Assembly (NCBI RefSeq): GCF_007860135.1
Contig: NZ_SJPV01000012.1
Location: 1 to 64,000 of the forward strand
Reading direction: 5' to 3'
Length of the DNA: 64,000 bases
Source: Novipirellula artificiosorum
Lineage (GTDB): Bacteria > Planctomycetota > Planctomycetia > Pirellulales > Pirellulaceae
Shown: piece by piece, positions 1-8,856 of the stretch
Layout: each line of letters begins with the position of its first letter
Position numbering within the stretch: the stretch's first letter is position 1
The notes under the pieces: model-generated
What the model was told of the DNA's origin: nothing
Database searches by the model: none
What the model saw: only the letters and a program-made list of their open reading frames with translations
Translations under genes and position numbers: made by a program

Positions 1-531
1 TGAGTCTGGGTTCCGCGCGCTTCGGTCGGATGAGCCGGTTTTTTGACCGAGGAGTCCGAGAGCCACCGCACCCATGAACCGCACCTCCGTGCAACAGGCT
101 TTCCCATGTTCGCAGCACCAGCGCGAACCGCAAGGCAACAATCATTCGCAGCGGTTTGTCGAAAGTCCAGAGCGAAATCTCGTCACCTACCCCGCAGATG
201 TATTAAACACCACCCGAGATGCGCGGTACAACGAGCCGCGCAGCGGGAGGGGTTAGCAGGCGTGACCCTACACGCGAGGCCGTGCGAAAAACAACTTTGG
301 TATCTGAGAAGCTTACGCCACTTATTTATCGCACGTCCCTTGCCGCTGGCGAAGCACAGTCAGACGGATCAAGGCTTTCTTGATGGTGACGAAAGTCAAT
401 CGGAGATTCCTTGTGAGTAGCAGGCTTTTGGCCTCCCGACTTTCTGTTACAGTTGCTACTCGGTCCAGAGAGGATCCTGGCTGATCTAGCGGCCGTATCC
501 ATATTCGCCGTCGTTCCACGAGGTTTGATCA
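1..531. other. Intergenic/left flank, no supported gene
   Basis: I see no protein-like reading frame here. The longest open frame (43-420, plus) is rich in Arg, His and Ala with no recognisable domain and looks like chance. The last 50 bases form the leader of the sulfatase gene, with a GAGG ribosome-binding site at about 520-523, about 8 bases before its ATG. Confidence 0.6.
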
Positions 532-2430
532 ATGAAGACCACGGGTCTTGCTGTGTTGCTTGTTGCTTCCAATCTTGCGTTGACTTACTGCACGACTGGG
601 GCTGAGCGGCCCAATCTGCTTTGGATTACTGCGGAAGACATGAGCCCCGTGCTTGGGTGCAATGGTGACCTGTACGCGGACACCCCTCATTTGGACCAAC
701 TCGCAAGTGAAAGCACGCATTTCACGAACGCGTTTTCCAGTTCACCCGTCTGTTCGCCATCACGCTCGACCTTGATCACAGGTGTCTACTCCACTTCGCT
801 CGGCACTCAAGATTTGCGTAGTGATTTTCCGTTACCAGCGTTCGTTCATGCGTGGCCGGCTCTGCTTCGTAAGGCAGGGTATTTCACCACCAACAATAGC
901 AAGACCGACTACAACACGATCGATGAAGAACGGCTGATCGCAGAAGGTTGGGACGAGAACGGCGCCGAGGCACATTGGAGAAATCGAAAGGGGAAGGTGC
1001 CATTCTTTTCCGTTTTCAATGATATGTCGACACATCAATCGCGAACGGGTGTTTGGCCTCGCGAGAGGTTTGAAAAAACGATTCAAAGCCAGCTTTCTTC
1101 CCCCCGAATTCACGATCCGGACAAGGCCCCTGTTCCCGCATACTACCCTGACACTCCAGCAGTCCGTCGCGGTATCGCTCGGTTCTATGACTGTGTCAGC
1201 GTGATGGATTTGAATGTCGGCAAGCTAGTTGCACAGTTGAAGGAAGATGGACTGTACGACAACACGATCATCTTCTTCTATTCCGACCACGGGTCCGGAA
1301 TGCCGCGAGGCAAGCGGTGCTTGTACGACTCGGGCATGCACGTTCCGCTGCTGATTCGGTTTCCGAAGAAGTATCAGCACCTCGCGCCGACAAAACCGGG
1401 CGAACAAACCGATCGGCTTGTAAGTTTTGTCGACTTCCCCGCGACCGTGCTGAGCCTGCTTGAAATCGATGTTCCCGAATACAGTCAGGGCGAAGCATTC
1501 TTAGGCTCTCGGCAAATGAAGCCTCGTCGGTACGTTTTCGGAGCTCGGGATCGTGTGGATGAATGCTACGACCGATCACGCTCGGTTCGTGATAAACAAT
1601 ATCTGTACATTCGCAATTATCGTCCTGATCTGTCTTGGAGTCAGCCGAGTACTTACAGCGATTTCAGTGAAGTCCAGCAGACGATTGCAAAACTGGCTTT
1701 GGAAGGCAAGCTCAACGAGGTTCAACTTGGCTATGCCGGCCCCACTCGATTGCCAGAGGAATTGTACGATGTCAAGAAGGATCCACAAAACTTGAAGAAT
1801 CTTGTTGGTGACGCGAATTTCAAACCGGTTGTTGAGCGAATGCGCATCGAGTTGAGAAGTTGGATTCGGCAGACTCGCGACGTAGGTTTCATTCCTCCCG
1901 AGGAAGCAAGAATTGCTTTGCAACAGCATCCCTCCTTGTTCGAATGGACCCGAGCGGCGGAAACGTTTCCAAGCAACGATTTGCTCGCTGCAGCCGAGGT
2001 GATCGGTCGTGGCTCGGATCGGTTGGAGAAGCAGATCAAATCCTTACGCCATGAGGATCCTTCCGTGCGGCTGATGGCAATTTTCGGACTGCAGGCTCAA
2101 ACCGAGTTGCCGACAACGTGCATCGAATCGGTTCGCCAAGCCACACTCGACGACAAGGCGATGATCCGAGTGGAATCGGCATCCTTGCTCAAGGATCCAA
2201 ATTTGCTCGCAAAAGAACTTCAAAGTGAAGATGAGTATCTCGTGCTTCGCGCCAGCCGAGCACTGGAGTTGCTAGGCCCGATGGCTAACAACCAGTTCGC
2301 AACGATGCAATCGACTTTGGAAAAATGGAAGGCGCGACCGTCCGGTCCAATCGCACTGTTCATTCGTTTTTCGCTCGAAACAGCACTCAAAAAACAGGGA
2401 GAGGAACCCGACGATCCCTTCACTCCTTAA
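532..2430 (+). CDS. Secreted sulfatase (S1 family) with C-terminal HEAT-like region
   Basis: Formylglycine-dependent sulfatase, expected to hydrolyse sulfate esters or N-sulfates of polysaccharides outside the cytoplasm. The N-terminus (about 1-24) is a signal peptide. The metal-site strand reads LLWITAEDMSP (about 29-39), the form seen in N-sulfoglucosamine-sulfohydrolase-like members. The modification motif CSPSR has its Cys at residue 74 and is intact, so anaerobic or aerobic conversion to formylglycine is possible. A second metal region, FFYSDHGSG, follows at about 250. From about residue 480 the protein goes beyond the catalytic fold into an alpha-helical stretch that reads like HEAT repeats (DPSVRLMAIFGLQ), common in planctomycete sulfatases. 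The ATG at 532 has GAGG upstream. It is a single gene, with a hairpin-forming repeat downstream. The substrate cannot be read from sequence. Confidence 0.9.
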   Translation: MKTTGLAVLLVASNLALTYCTTGAERPNLLWITAEDMSPVLGCNGDLYADTPHLDQLASESTHFTNAFSSSPVCSPSRSTLITGVYSTSLGTQDLRSDFPLPAFVHAWPALLRKAGYFTTNNSKTDYNTIDEERLIAEGWDENGAEAHWRNRKGKVPFFSVFNDMSTHQSRTGVWPRERFEKTIQSQLSSPRIHDPDKAPVPAYYPDTPAVRRGIARFYDCVSVMDLNVGKLVAQLKEDGLYDNTIIFFYSDHGSGMPRGKRCLYDSGMHVPLLIRFPKKYQHLAPTKPGEQTDRLVSFVDFPATVLSLLEIDVPEYSQGEAFLGSRQMKPRRYVFGARDRVDECYDRSRSVRDKQYLYIRNYRPDLSWSQPSTYSDFSEVQQTIAKLALEGKLNEVQLGYAGPTRLPEELYDVKKDPQNLKNLVGDANFKPVVERMRIELRSWIRQTRDVGFIPPEEARIALQQHPSLFEWTRAAETFPSNDLLAAAEVIGRGSDRLEKQIKSLRHEDPSVRLMAIFGLQAQTELPTTCIESVRQATLDDKAMIRVESASLLKDPNLLAKELQSEDEYLVLRASRALELLGPMANNQFATMQSTLEKWKARPSGPIALFIRFSLETALKKQGEEPDDPFTP

Positions 2431-2483
2431 GCTCCAACACCGATTGCGCAGGGATTCTAGTGGACCGTCAGCATTAAATTATT

Positions 2484-2554
2484 GGGTAGTGGATTTCGCC
2501 AAGAATCCGTAACTCAAATGTTCTTAGGGACTTCTGGCGAAGTCCACTACGTCC
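2484..2554. repeat. Imperfect inverted repeat (hairpin) after the sulfatase
   Basis: Left arm 2485-2504 (GTAGTGGATTTCGCCAAGAA) pairs with right arm 2531-2550 (TTCTGGCGAAGTCCACTAC), with one mismatch and one bulge. The flanking GGG/CCC can extend the stem. It lies between convergent genes in a 275-base gap that otherwise shows nothing. It may act as a transcript end, or be a copy of a dispersed planctomycete palindrome. Confidence 0.65.
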
Positions 2555-2705
2555 CAACTCGCCGTTTTAACCTTGACGGTCCAATAGGCTCGTTTTCAGG
2601 AGCATTTGAACCCTGGCTGACTTGTTCTACGTCACACGTCCGTGTTGAAAACGCTACGTCGCTTTGATCCGGCTCTTGGTCCGCAGTCGATTTTGTCGAG
2701 CGTGA

Positions 2706-3896
2706 TTAGGGAAGTGGTATGCCCAGCATTTCGTGCAAACTGCGGTTCACTTCCCTCATGATTGGATCCTCCGCAGCACCACGCACTCTTTGAGGACTCA
2801 CAAGAACCGGATCCCCGACCTTAACGGTCGCTGCCATTGGCCGATGAATTCGACTCTCGTCGGTAAGGTCCTCTTCAAACTTCTCCACCGTCTCGAGGAG
2901 TCGCTCGTTTGTCGGATTGCCACGAACGTAGTCCGGCGGGTAGTGACTGAATTGCTGTGCCATGTAGACATCTTCAAGCTGGGCCCACCGTCGTTTGCGT
3001 TCTTCCTCGGTCACCTCGCCCGCAATCATATCGCGCAGAATCGCAATTCGAAGATTTTTCACCCGAGCAACGGTTGTGGTATCGCTTCGCCCATCGGTCC
3101 ATTCGTGCTCCAGCGGATCGAGAATTTGATCGATCAATCGTTTCACACGTTCGAAGATCGCCCCCAATTGTGGCTGACCAAAGTGCTCAATTTCCTTCAG
3201 CCACAGCAGGGCTTCGCCAATTCGATAGACCCGTTCGATGCGATCGATCTCTCGCCTTGGACGCCAGGACAAGCGATTCTCGATCGCATCCAAAGTTCCG
3301 TGCAGTGCGACGTCGATGTCGCCGTGAAAGCGATAGCGAATTGCCACGGGATGGATCACAACTTGACCCGCAGGGCTGCTGGCCGACCGCTTCTTGGCGG
3401 CTGCCCTGGCGACAAAGGAAACGCCTTCCATCAATGCCAGAAGCCGATCATTGGTTCGAGTGATGACACCTTCGGGGAAGATCACCAGTGGCCGCTTTGC
3501 CTGTTGCAGAATATCGACCCCCGCCTGGAGCGCTTGGCGATCCATCCCTTCGCGGTAAACGCTAAACGCACCGATTCTTCGCAGCAAAAAGCGGCGAACA
3601 CGTCCCTGCATGAAAAGGTGCCAACTGGCCATGGTAAATGGAGCTACACCGGCGCGTCGACACAGCTCGGTGACAATCCCGGGGTCGCAGGGACGGCAAT
3701 GATTCGGGGCGAGCAAAATTGAATGTCCAGCCGATAGGGACTGTTTCAACCGATCCAGCCCTTCGCAATGGATCTCCTCGATGCCGTAGTCCCTACGAAG
3801 TCGTCGCCGGATGAGTCTCTGCAAGATCCATGGCCAGCATCGACCCTGGTAGGGAGGTACAAACTCATAGGGTTGATCAAAAACGACGGGATGCAT
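2706..3896 (-). CDS. 1-acyl-glycerol-3-phosphate acyltransferase family protein (PlsC-like)
   Basis: Membrane-associated glycerolipid acyltransferase family. The catalytic block NHCRPCD (N65, H66, D71) and the substrate block FPEG (140-143) are intact; these are motifs I and III of the family. The first 230 residues are the acyltransferase domain. The remaining 160 residues are charged and helical, form an extension not found in minimal PlsC, and contain no recognised domain. There is no obvious transmembrane helix, so membrane contact is probably peripheral. It stands alone, convergent with the upstream sulfatase gene. The acyl donor and acceptor are unknown; lysophosphatidic acid is the default acceptor. 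The start is an ATG with no strong ribosome-binding site. Confidence 0.85.
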   Translation of the reverse strand: MHPVVFDQPYEFVPPYQGRCWPWILQRLIRRRLRRDYGIEEIHCEGLDRLKQSLSAGHSILLAPNHCRPCDPGIVTELCRRAGVAPFTMASWHLFMQGRVRRFLLRRIGAFSVYREGMDRQALQAGVDILQQAKRPLVIFPEGVITRTNDRLLALMEGVSFVARAAAKKRSASSPAGQVVIHPVAIRYRFHGDIDVALHGTLDAIENRLSWRPRREIDRIERVYRIGEALLWLKEIEHFGQPQLGAIFERVKRLIDQILDPLEHEWTDGRSDTTTVARVKNLRIAILRDMIAGEVTEEERKRRWAQLEDVYMAQQFSHYPPDYVRGNPTNERLLETVEKFEEDLTDESRIHRPMAATVKVGDPVLVSPQRVRGAAEDPIMREVNRSLHEMLGIPLP

Positions 3897-4381
3897 GCGA
3901 ATACCGCTAGCGTATCGGGATTGAAAACTTGCAAGGAACCGAGACGTTCTACCCGATTACACGATTCACGAATGCGCCGCGAGGTCCATCAGACCTAAAT
4001 GGAGCGATCCTGTGAGGCAAGTTGGGGATCAACGGCTGGTCTGACGAATCGATGTGAAGACGTATTGAAAAGTTGGCCGCGCGCTCGGGGCCCTCCCCCT
4101 CGCTGCGCTCGACCCCTCCCGCTCGCGGGAGGGGTGTTTTGACTCCCCCTCTGGGGCAGGTCGAGCGCAGCGAGGGAGAGCGGTGGTGTACCTCGCCCTC
4201 TGGGAGAGGTCGAGCGCAGCGAGGGAGAGGGTTTCTTGGCACCCAATTGACTTGCTCCATACAACCTCTTTCGAATCGGTGATACTTTTCATCGGTCTCC
4301 AAACCCCCACCGATTCGTCAGGCCAGCCAACGGCTGGGTTCCACTTGGTCGAGAGTCAAAGGGCGTACCGTTCATTCGGCG
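3897..4381. other. Intergenic region between PlsC-like and arylsulfatase genes
   Basis: About 485 bases without a supported gene. Positions 4091-4230 hold the repeat cluster listed separately. The open frames here in several registers (for example 3949-4302, minus) are by-products of that repeat and are Arg/Pro/Ser rich. The part next to 3897 should hold the PlsC gene promoter, but I recognise no motif. Confidence 0.5.
4091..4230. repeat. Cluster of inverted and direct GC-rich repeats
   Basis: The unit TCGAGCGCAGCGAGGGAGAG occurs directly at about 4161-4180 and about 4210-4229. Its reverse complement (CTCCCCCTCGCTGCGCTCGA) lies at about 4093-4112. A separate short perfect hairpin, CCCTCCCGCTCGCGGGAGGG, sits at 4115-4134. 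The copies are separated by variable spacers (CCCTCTGGGGCAGG, CCCTCTGGGAGAGG). This pattern fits a non-coding dispersed element of planctomycete intergenic DNA. Confidence 0.75.
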
Positions 4382-6184
4382 TCATGGCCCCTTGATGCTC
4401 GTGACGACGACGTAATATGCGCCGAGTTCCCCTTCCTCGATTTCAAACACCGGCGCCAGTCGATACGAGCCCTTTTTGAGCTCCGTGACGAAACTCACCT
4501 GTTCGGCATCCTTCCCGACGGGTTTACGGTCGAGATCATTTTCGTCGATTCGTAGGACCGCATGAGTGGCACCGATGGCGTTCCCGACGACAGCACGAAA
4601 AGCCTCGGTTGCACCCGGCACATTGTCTCCGGCAGCAAGCGAGGCATTGATCGCAGCTCCCGACTCAACCGGCCAGCGGCGAAGCGAGATCTGATACTTA
4701 CCATCTTGGATCACCTTGACCGCCCAATGGCCTTGGTGGGTGAGTTTTTCGTTGGCCGGATGCTTCCGGTCGGCCAACCGAATGGATCCTTGATGCCATG
4801 GGGGATAGACCTTTTGGATCCAATCGTGGGCGGTGAGGCTGACGACGGGGTGTTTGGGGTGGCCGAGGTAGATTTCGGTGGTCTGCGAGAAGCTCGGTTT
4901 GAGCTCGGCCCACCACTGTTCATAAAACTCGCGCATCGTCGCCACCACTTCCGGGTGCTCTTTGGCGATATTGTTCTTCTGACCGGGGTCCACCGCGATT
5001 TCGTAAAGTTCCTTGCCATTGATGAGCCGATACTTCTGCGACATCACCGACGAACTGCGCCACTTGATCGGATCGCGAACACGCTGAGAATCACTAATCA
5101 CGAAGCGTTCAGGCCAATCCACTTCCTTGGCCGGGTCAAGCAGGTCGGCAATCGAGACCCCATCAAACTTCACCCCTTCCGGCTTCGTCACGCCGGTCAT
5201 CTCAAGCAGCGTTGGGACAATATCGACAGCGTGGGTTAGCTCACCGACGTCATGCTGTTTGGTGATTCCGCCAGCAGGCCAATGGAGAAAGAACGGGACA
5301 CGGTGGCCCCCCTCATAAGGACTTCCCTTGCCGGCCCTCATCCCCGCGTTGTAAACGTTCGCCCCGCTGGCCGTTCCGTTGTCGGTCGTAAAGACGAAAA
5401 TCGTATCGTCCGCGATTCCCAGTTCTTCGATCAAGCGACGCGTTTTACCAACATTGTCGTCGATCTGGGTGATCATGCCGTAGAAAGCAGCGATGCTTTC
5501 AGACTGCCCATCATACATTTTGAAGTAATGGGGTGGGCAATGCAGCGGTTTGTGTGGAGCGTTCGTAGAAATGTAGGCAAAGAAAGGTTTCTGTTGCTCC
5601 GCACACTCTCTGATGAAGGCGTTGGCTTGCGAGAAGAAGACGTCCGTGCAAAAACCTTTCGCGGGAACGATCTTTCCGTTGTGGAAATAGGAACCGTCGA
5701 AGTAGGCGTTGTCCCAAATGTCGGGAGTCTGGCCAATGCCGCCGCCACCATGCCGATAGACCTCGGTAAAGCCACGGTCCTCGGGCCGATAAGGATAGTT
5801 GTCACCGAGATGCCATTTTCCAAACATACCGGTTTCGTAACCAGCATCGGTAAACATTTGCCCGACGGTGACTTCATTCTCTCGCAACATCGAACGGCCC
5901 ATGATCGTGTGCCAGACTCCGGTGCGGTTTGTCCAGTGACCGGTCAGCAGCGAGCAACGCGTGGGGGAACACGTTGGGGCAACGTGGTAATTGCTCAGTC
6001 CAGAGCTTTCCGATGCCAACTGATCAATATTTGGCGTCTTGATAATCGGATTCCCGGTGCAGCCGAGGTCACCATAGCCTTGGTCGTCAGAAATGACGAA
6101 CACCACGTTGGTGGCCGCCGCGGTGAGGGCACTCGAAATGAGGAGCCCAATCATGAGCAGAGAGATGCGAAGATTTAGAGTCAT
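4382..6184 (-). CDS. Secreted arylsulfatase (S1 family)
   Basis: Periplasmic or secreted sulfatase. Signal peptide 1-24 (LLMIGLLISSALTAAA), metal-binding strand FVISDDQGYGDLG (about 29-41), modification motif CSPTR with Cys72, then GMFGKWHLGD (about 120-129), a typical sulfatase active-site Lys/His pair, and FTTDNG further on. The C-terminal 130 residues form an additional beta-rich domain (YQISLRRWPVESG onward) common in planctomycete arylsulfatases. At 600 residues it is somewhat longer than minimal arylsulfatases because of this domain. The motif CSPTR matches the A-type consensus exactly. The ATG at 6184 lacks a clear ribosome-binding site. It is divergent from the alginate-lyase-like gene, which suggests joint use on a sulfated or uronic-acid polysaccharide; that is inference from proximity. 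Confidence 0.92.
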   Translation of the reverse strand: MTLNLRISLLMIGLLISSALTAAATNVVFVISDDQGYGDLGCTGNPIIKTPNIDQLASESSGLSNYHVAPTCSPTRCSLLTGHWTNRTGVWHTIMGRSMLRENEVTVGQMFTDAGYETGMFGKWHLGDNYPYRPEDRGFTEVYRHGGGGIGQTPDIWDNAYFDGSYFHNGKIVPAKGFCTDVFFSQANAFIRECAEQQKPFFAYISTNAPHKPLHCPPHYFKMYDGQSESIAAFYGMITQIDDNVGKTRRLIEELGIADDTIFVFTTDNGTASGANVYNAGMRAGKGSPYEGGHRVPFFLHWPAGGITKQHDVGELTHAVDIVPTLLEMTGVTKPEGVKFDGVSIADLLDPAKEVDWPERFVISDSQRVRDPIKWRSSSVMSQKYRLINGKELYEIAVDPGQKNNIAKEHPEVVATMREFYEQWWAELKPSFSQTTEIYLGHPKHPVVSLTAHDWIQKVYPPWHQGSIRLADRKHPANEKLTHQGHWAVKVIQDGKYQISLRRWPVESGAAINASLAAGDNVPGATEAFRAVVGNAIGATHAVLRIDENDLDRKPVGKDAEQVSFVTELKKGSYRLAPVFEIEEGELGAYYVVVTSIKGP

Positions 6185-6560
6185 GAGTTGTCGTCACAGG
6201 ATGGGGGATGAGAATCCGAGCAAGTTAGCAGGGGGCACAATGAGTTGCGTCGAAACCGAATGGGCATTCTAGTCGATCCTGCGACGCGAAGGGACCACGT
6301 TTTTCAGGCTACACCGAAGGTCATCCTAGCTCTTTTTGATGACGGTGTTCGAAGGATACTTGATTGTCGTGCCCCTCGTCGTAGGCTAAATTGACCGGGT
6401 TTTAAGCCATAGGCGATCTTCATGGCTGACGTTGGCGTGACGGGTGGAGACAGCATGAGGAACGGTACAAGCATGCGGCACTTCGACGAATCCAAGCAAC
6501 GCGTATTTGAAACAAGGCACGCCCCTTGGCAACATCAACCCTAAACCGAATCGATCGAAA
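6185..6560. other. Divergent intergenic region
   Basis: 376 bases separate the divergent arylsulfatase and alginate-lyase-like genes, so both promoters should lie here. I see no clear operator. A sigma-54-like string at 6515-6530 (GGCACG-N4-TTGG) misses the invariant -12 GC and is only 31 bases from the ATG, so I do not call it. Confidence 0.4.
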
Positions 6561-8828
6561 ATGAATGCGAACAGCATCCGATTCCTAACCTTTCTTGCCG
6601 TTTTTGTCTGCGTCCGGTACCCGCCGGTGCTGGCGGAGTTTTCTCACCCCGGCATCGCCCACAGCAGTGAAAGCATCGAATTTGTCAAGACAAAGATCAA
6701 TGCGGGTGAGCAGCCCTGGTCCGCAGCCTGGGAGAAATTGCTAGGCTCTCGCTACGGTTCTCTGGACTGGAAACCTCATCCCTACCCTCACGTCGAACGT
6801 GGCCCGTACAACGACCCCAACATTGGATCCTCGGAGTTCAGCGAGGACGCCAAAGCGGCGTACAACCACGCACTCTGCTGGGCACTTTCCGGAGAGGAAG
6901 CCCATGCGAACAAAGCTGCGGAAATTATTGATGCGTGGTCGGAAACCCTTGAGTCAATCGAAAATCATGATGCCAAGCTGTTGATCGGCATGAGTGGATA
7001 CCATTTTTGTATCGCAGCAGAGATTCTAAAGCATTCATGGGATCAATGGCCTCAACCGAAACAGGCCCAGTTTGCTTTGATGCTGCGAGATATCTGGTAT
7101 CCGGTCATCCAGGACTTCTACCCTTCCGCCAACGGCAATTGGGATGCGTCCATGATGCAGGTCATAATGGCCATGGGCGTTTTCTTGGACGATCAAGGGA
7201 TGTTCGATCGAGCCAAAACCTATTTCTTAAGCGGTGAAGGCAACGGGGCCATTGGCAACTATTTCAAGGAATCCGGCCAGTGTCAGGAAACCGGTCGTGA
7301 CCAGGGCCATACGCAAATGGGCCTAGAGTATTTGGCCAACACTTGTGAGACGGCGTGGATACAAGGCGTTGATCTGTATGGAGCGTTGGATAATCGCTTG
7401 CTCAAGGGCTTCGAGTACACCGCAAAATACAACCTGGGCTTTGACGTTCCCTATGAGCCGTATGAGAGCTTTGAGGGACGCTATCACTACGACAAGATCT
7501 CGAGTGATGACCGGGGCAGACTACGTCCAATGTACGAGAGAGTTCTTAATCACTATCACAACCGCAAAGGCTTGGACGCTCCCTATACGAAACAGGCTGC
7601 TCTGAAACTCCGCTCCAACCCGCCGGAGCGACGAGGGCGTCGGGGCCGTCGGTCATCATCGCATCTGGACACGCTGATGTATGCAAATCCGCCGTCCGAG
7701 CCTCTCACCTTTCACAAACAGGTCTTAACCGACCAGTACTTTTGTGACGGCATCAACTCCGCTGACTTCAACCGTGATGGAAAGCCCGATATCGTTGCGG
7801 GGCCGTACTGGTATGAGGGACCCGAATTCACGATCAAACACGAGTTCTACCCGGCGAAAACGTTTCCCCGAGAACCCTCGCCGAGCGACTCGATGTTCAG
7901 TTACACATGGGATTTTAATGGCGACACTTGGCCTGACATTTTGGTGTTGGGACGAGTGCACCTGCATCCGGCGGTCTGGTATGAGAATCCGCAAGGCAAA
8001 AATGAGCTGTGGAAACAACATTTTGCGTTCGAACGCGTGCAAGGAGAATCACCGCCTTTCTTGGACGTCGACGGCGATGGCAAGCCCGAAATCGTGGCAC
8101 TCTGGGAACAACGCTGGGGACTCATCCAGCCGGTCTGGTCCGATCCGCAACAGCCGTGGCGATTCCGGCCAATCACCCTCCCCGGCGATTGGCAACGGTT
8201 CCATCACGGCACCGGTATTGGGGATGTAAACGGCGACGGACGATTCGACTTGATTCTCAACGACGGATGGTGGTCGCAACCCGCCGACTCGAATGAGGCC
8301 TGGACCGCTCATCCCGTTGTCTTCTCCGAGGACAAAGGGGGCGCCCAAATGTTTGCCTACGACGTCAATGGTGACGGTTTGTCGGATGTCATCACGGCGC
8401 TCAATGCGCACGGATGGGGACTGGCGTGGTTCGAGCAAGTCCGCAACAACGGCGAGATCTCGTTCCAAAAGCATCCCTTCATGGGAGACCGAGACGACGA
8501 GACAAAGTATGGCGTTTGTTTTTCGCAACCGCACGCGTTAGCCCTTTGCGATCTTGATGGCGACGGCCTACAAGACATGGTGGTTGGCAAACGAATGTGG
8601 GCCCATCCACCCCCGAAGGACATTGAACCCAATGCGCCACCCGTCTTGTATTGGTTCCGGTTGCAGCGCGAGAAGACGGGTGAAGCGAAGTTCGTGCCCC
8701 ATTTCATCGACGACCAATCTGGCGTCGGTGTGCAAGTCACATCGGCAGATGTCACGGGTGACGGACGACCCGACATCCTGACGGTATCGAAGAAAGGCAG
8801 CTTTCTGTTCGTCAACCAGCAACCGTAG
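6561..8828 (+). CDS. Secreted alginate-lyase-family / FG-GAP (VCBS) fusion protein
   Basis: Numbering is from the ATG at 6561, chosen because it directly precedes a signal peptide (SIRFLTFLAVFVCVRYPPVLA); the frame stays open to 6507. Residues about 30-340 match the alpha/alpha-barrel alginate lyase domain (PF05426 type): GNWDASMMQVIMAMGVFLDD and the QCQETGRDQGHTQMGLEYLA block, with the Asn, Trp, His and Arg residues usual in that fold. A basic linker (RRGRRGRRSS, about 361-370) leads to a beta-propeller of FG-GAP/VCBS repeats with Ca2+-binding DxDxDG loops (DFNRDGKPD, DVDGDGKPE, DVNGDGRFD, DVNGDGLSD, DLDGDGLQD, DVTGDGRPD). Expected role: cleavage or binding of a uronate polymer outside the cell. 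Its family relationship does not prove alginate as substrate. It is convergent with the response regulator, 28 bases away. Confidence 0.85.
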   Translation: MNANSIRFLTFLAVFVCVRYPPVLAEFSHPGIAHSSESIEFVKTKINAGEQPWSAAWEKLLGSRYGSLDWKPHPYPHVERGPYNDPNIGSSEFSEDAKAAYNHALCWALSGEEAHANKAAEIIDAWSETLESIENHDAKLLIGMSGYHFCIAAEILKHSWDQWPQPKQAQFALMLRDIWYPVIQDFYPSANGNWDASMMQVIMAMGVFLDDQGMFDRAKTYFLSGEGNGAIGNYFKESGQCQETGRDQGHTQMGLEYLANTCETAWIQGVDLYGALDNRLLKGFEYTAKYNLGFDVPYEPYESFEGRYHYDKISSDDRGRLRPMYERVLNHYHNRKGLDAPYTKQAALKLRSNPPERRGRRGRRSSSHLDTLMYANPPSEPLTFHKQVLTDQYFCDGINSADFNRDGKPDIVAGPYWYEGPEFTIKHEFYPAKTFPREPSPSDSMFSYTWDFNGDTWPDILVLGRVHLHPAVWYENPQGKNELWKQHFAFERVQGESPPFLDVDGDGKPEIVALWEQRWGLIQPVWSDPQQPWRFRPITLPGDWQRFHHGTGIGDVNGDGRFDLILNDGWWSQPADSNEAWTAHPVVFSEDKGGAQMFAYDVNGDGLSDVITALNAHGWGLAWFEQVRNNGEISFQKHPFMGDRDDETKYGVCFSQPHALALCDLDGDGLQDMVVGKRMWAHPPPKDIEPNAPPVLYWFRLQREKTGEAKFVPHFIDDQSGVGVQVTSADVTGDGRPDILTVSKKGSFLFVNQQP

Positions 8829-8856
8829 CGATCTTGATCGCGGACGGTCATCTCGG

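Noticed and set aside
43..420. 125-codon open frame at the left edge
   Set aside because: Composition rich in Arg, His and Ala, with no domain, signal or ribosome-binding site; it looks like chance.
2733..3722. 329-codon plus-strand frame antisense to the acyltransferase
   Set aside because: Shadow of the PlsC-like gene, whose NHxxxxD and FPEG motifs are intact.
5252..6178. 308-codon plus-strand frame antisense to the arylsulfatase
   Set aside because: Mirror of a strongly coding minus strand; the translation shows no family and the sulfatase motifs on the other strand are decisive.
6515..6530. Sigma-54-like string upstream of the alginate-lyase fusion
   Set aside because: It reads GGCACG-N4-TTGG, so the invariant GC of the -12 element is missing, and it is too close to the start codon.
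6386..6577. 63-codon minus-strand frame in the divergent gap
   Set aside because: No start signal or family; it overlaps the start of the alginate-lyase fusion.
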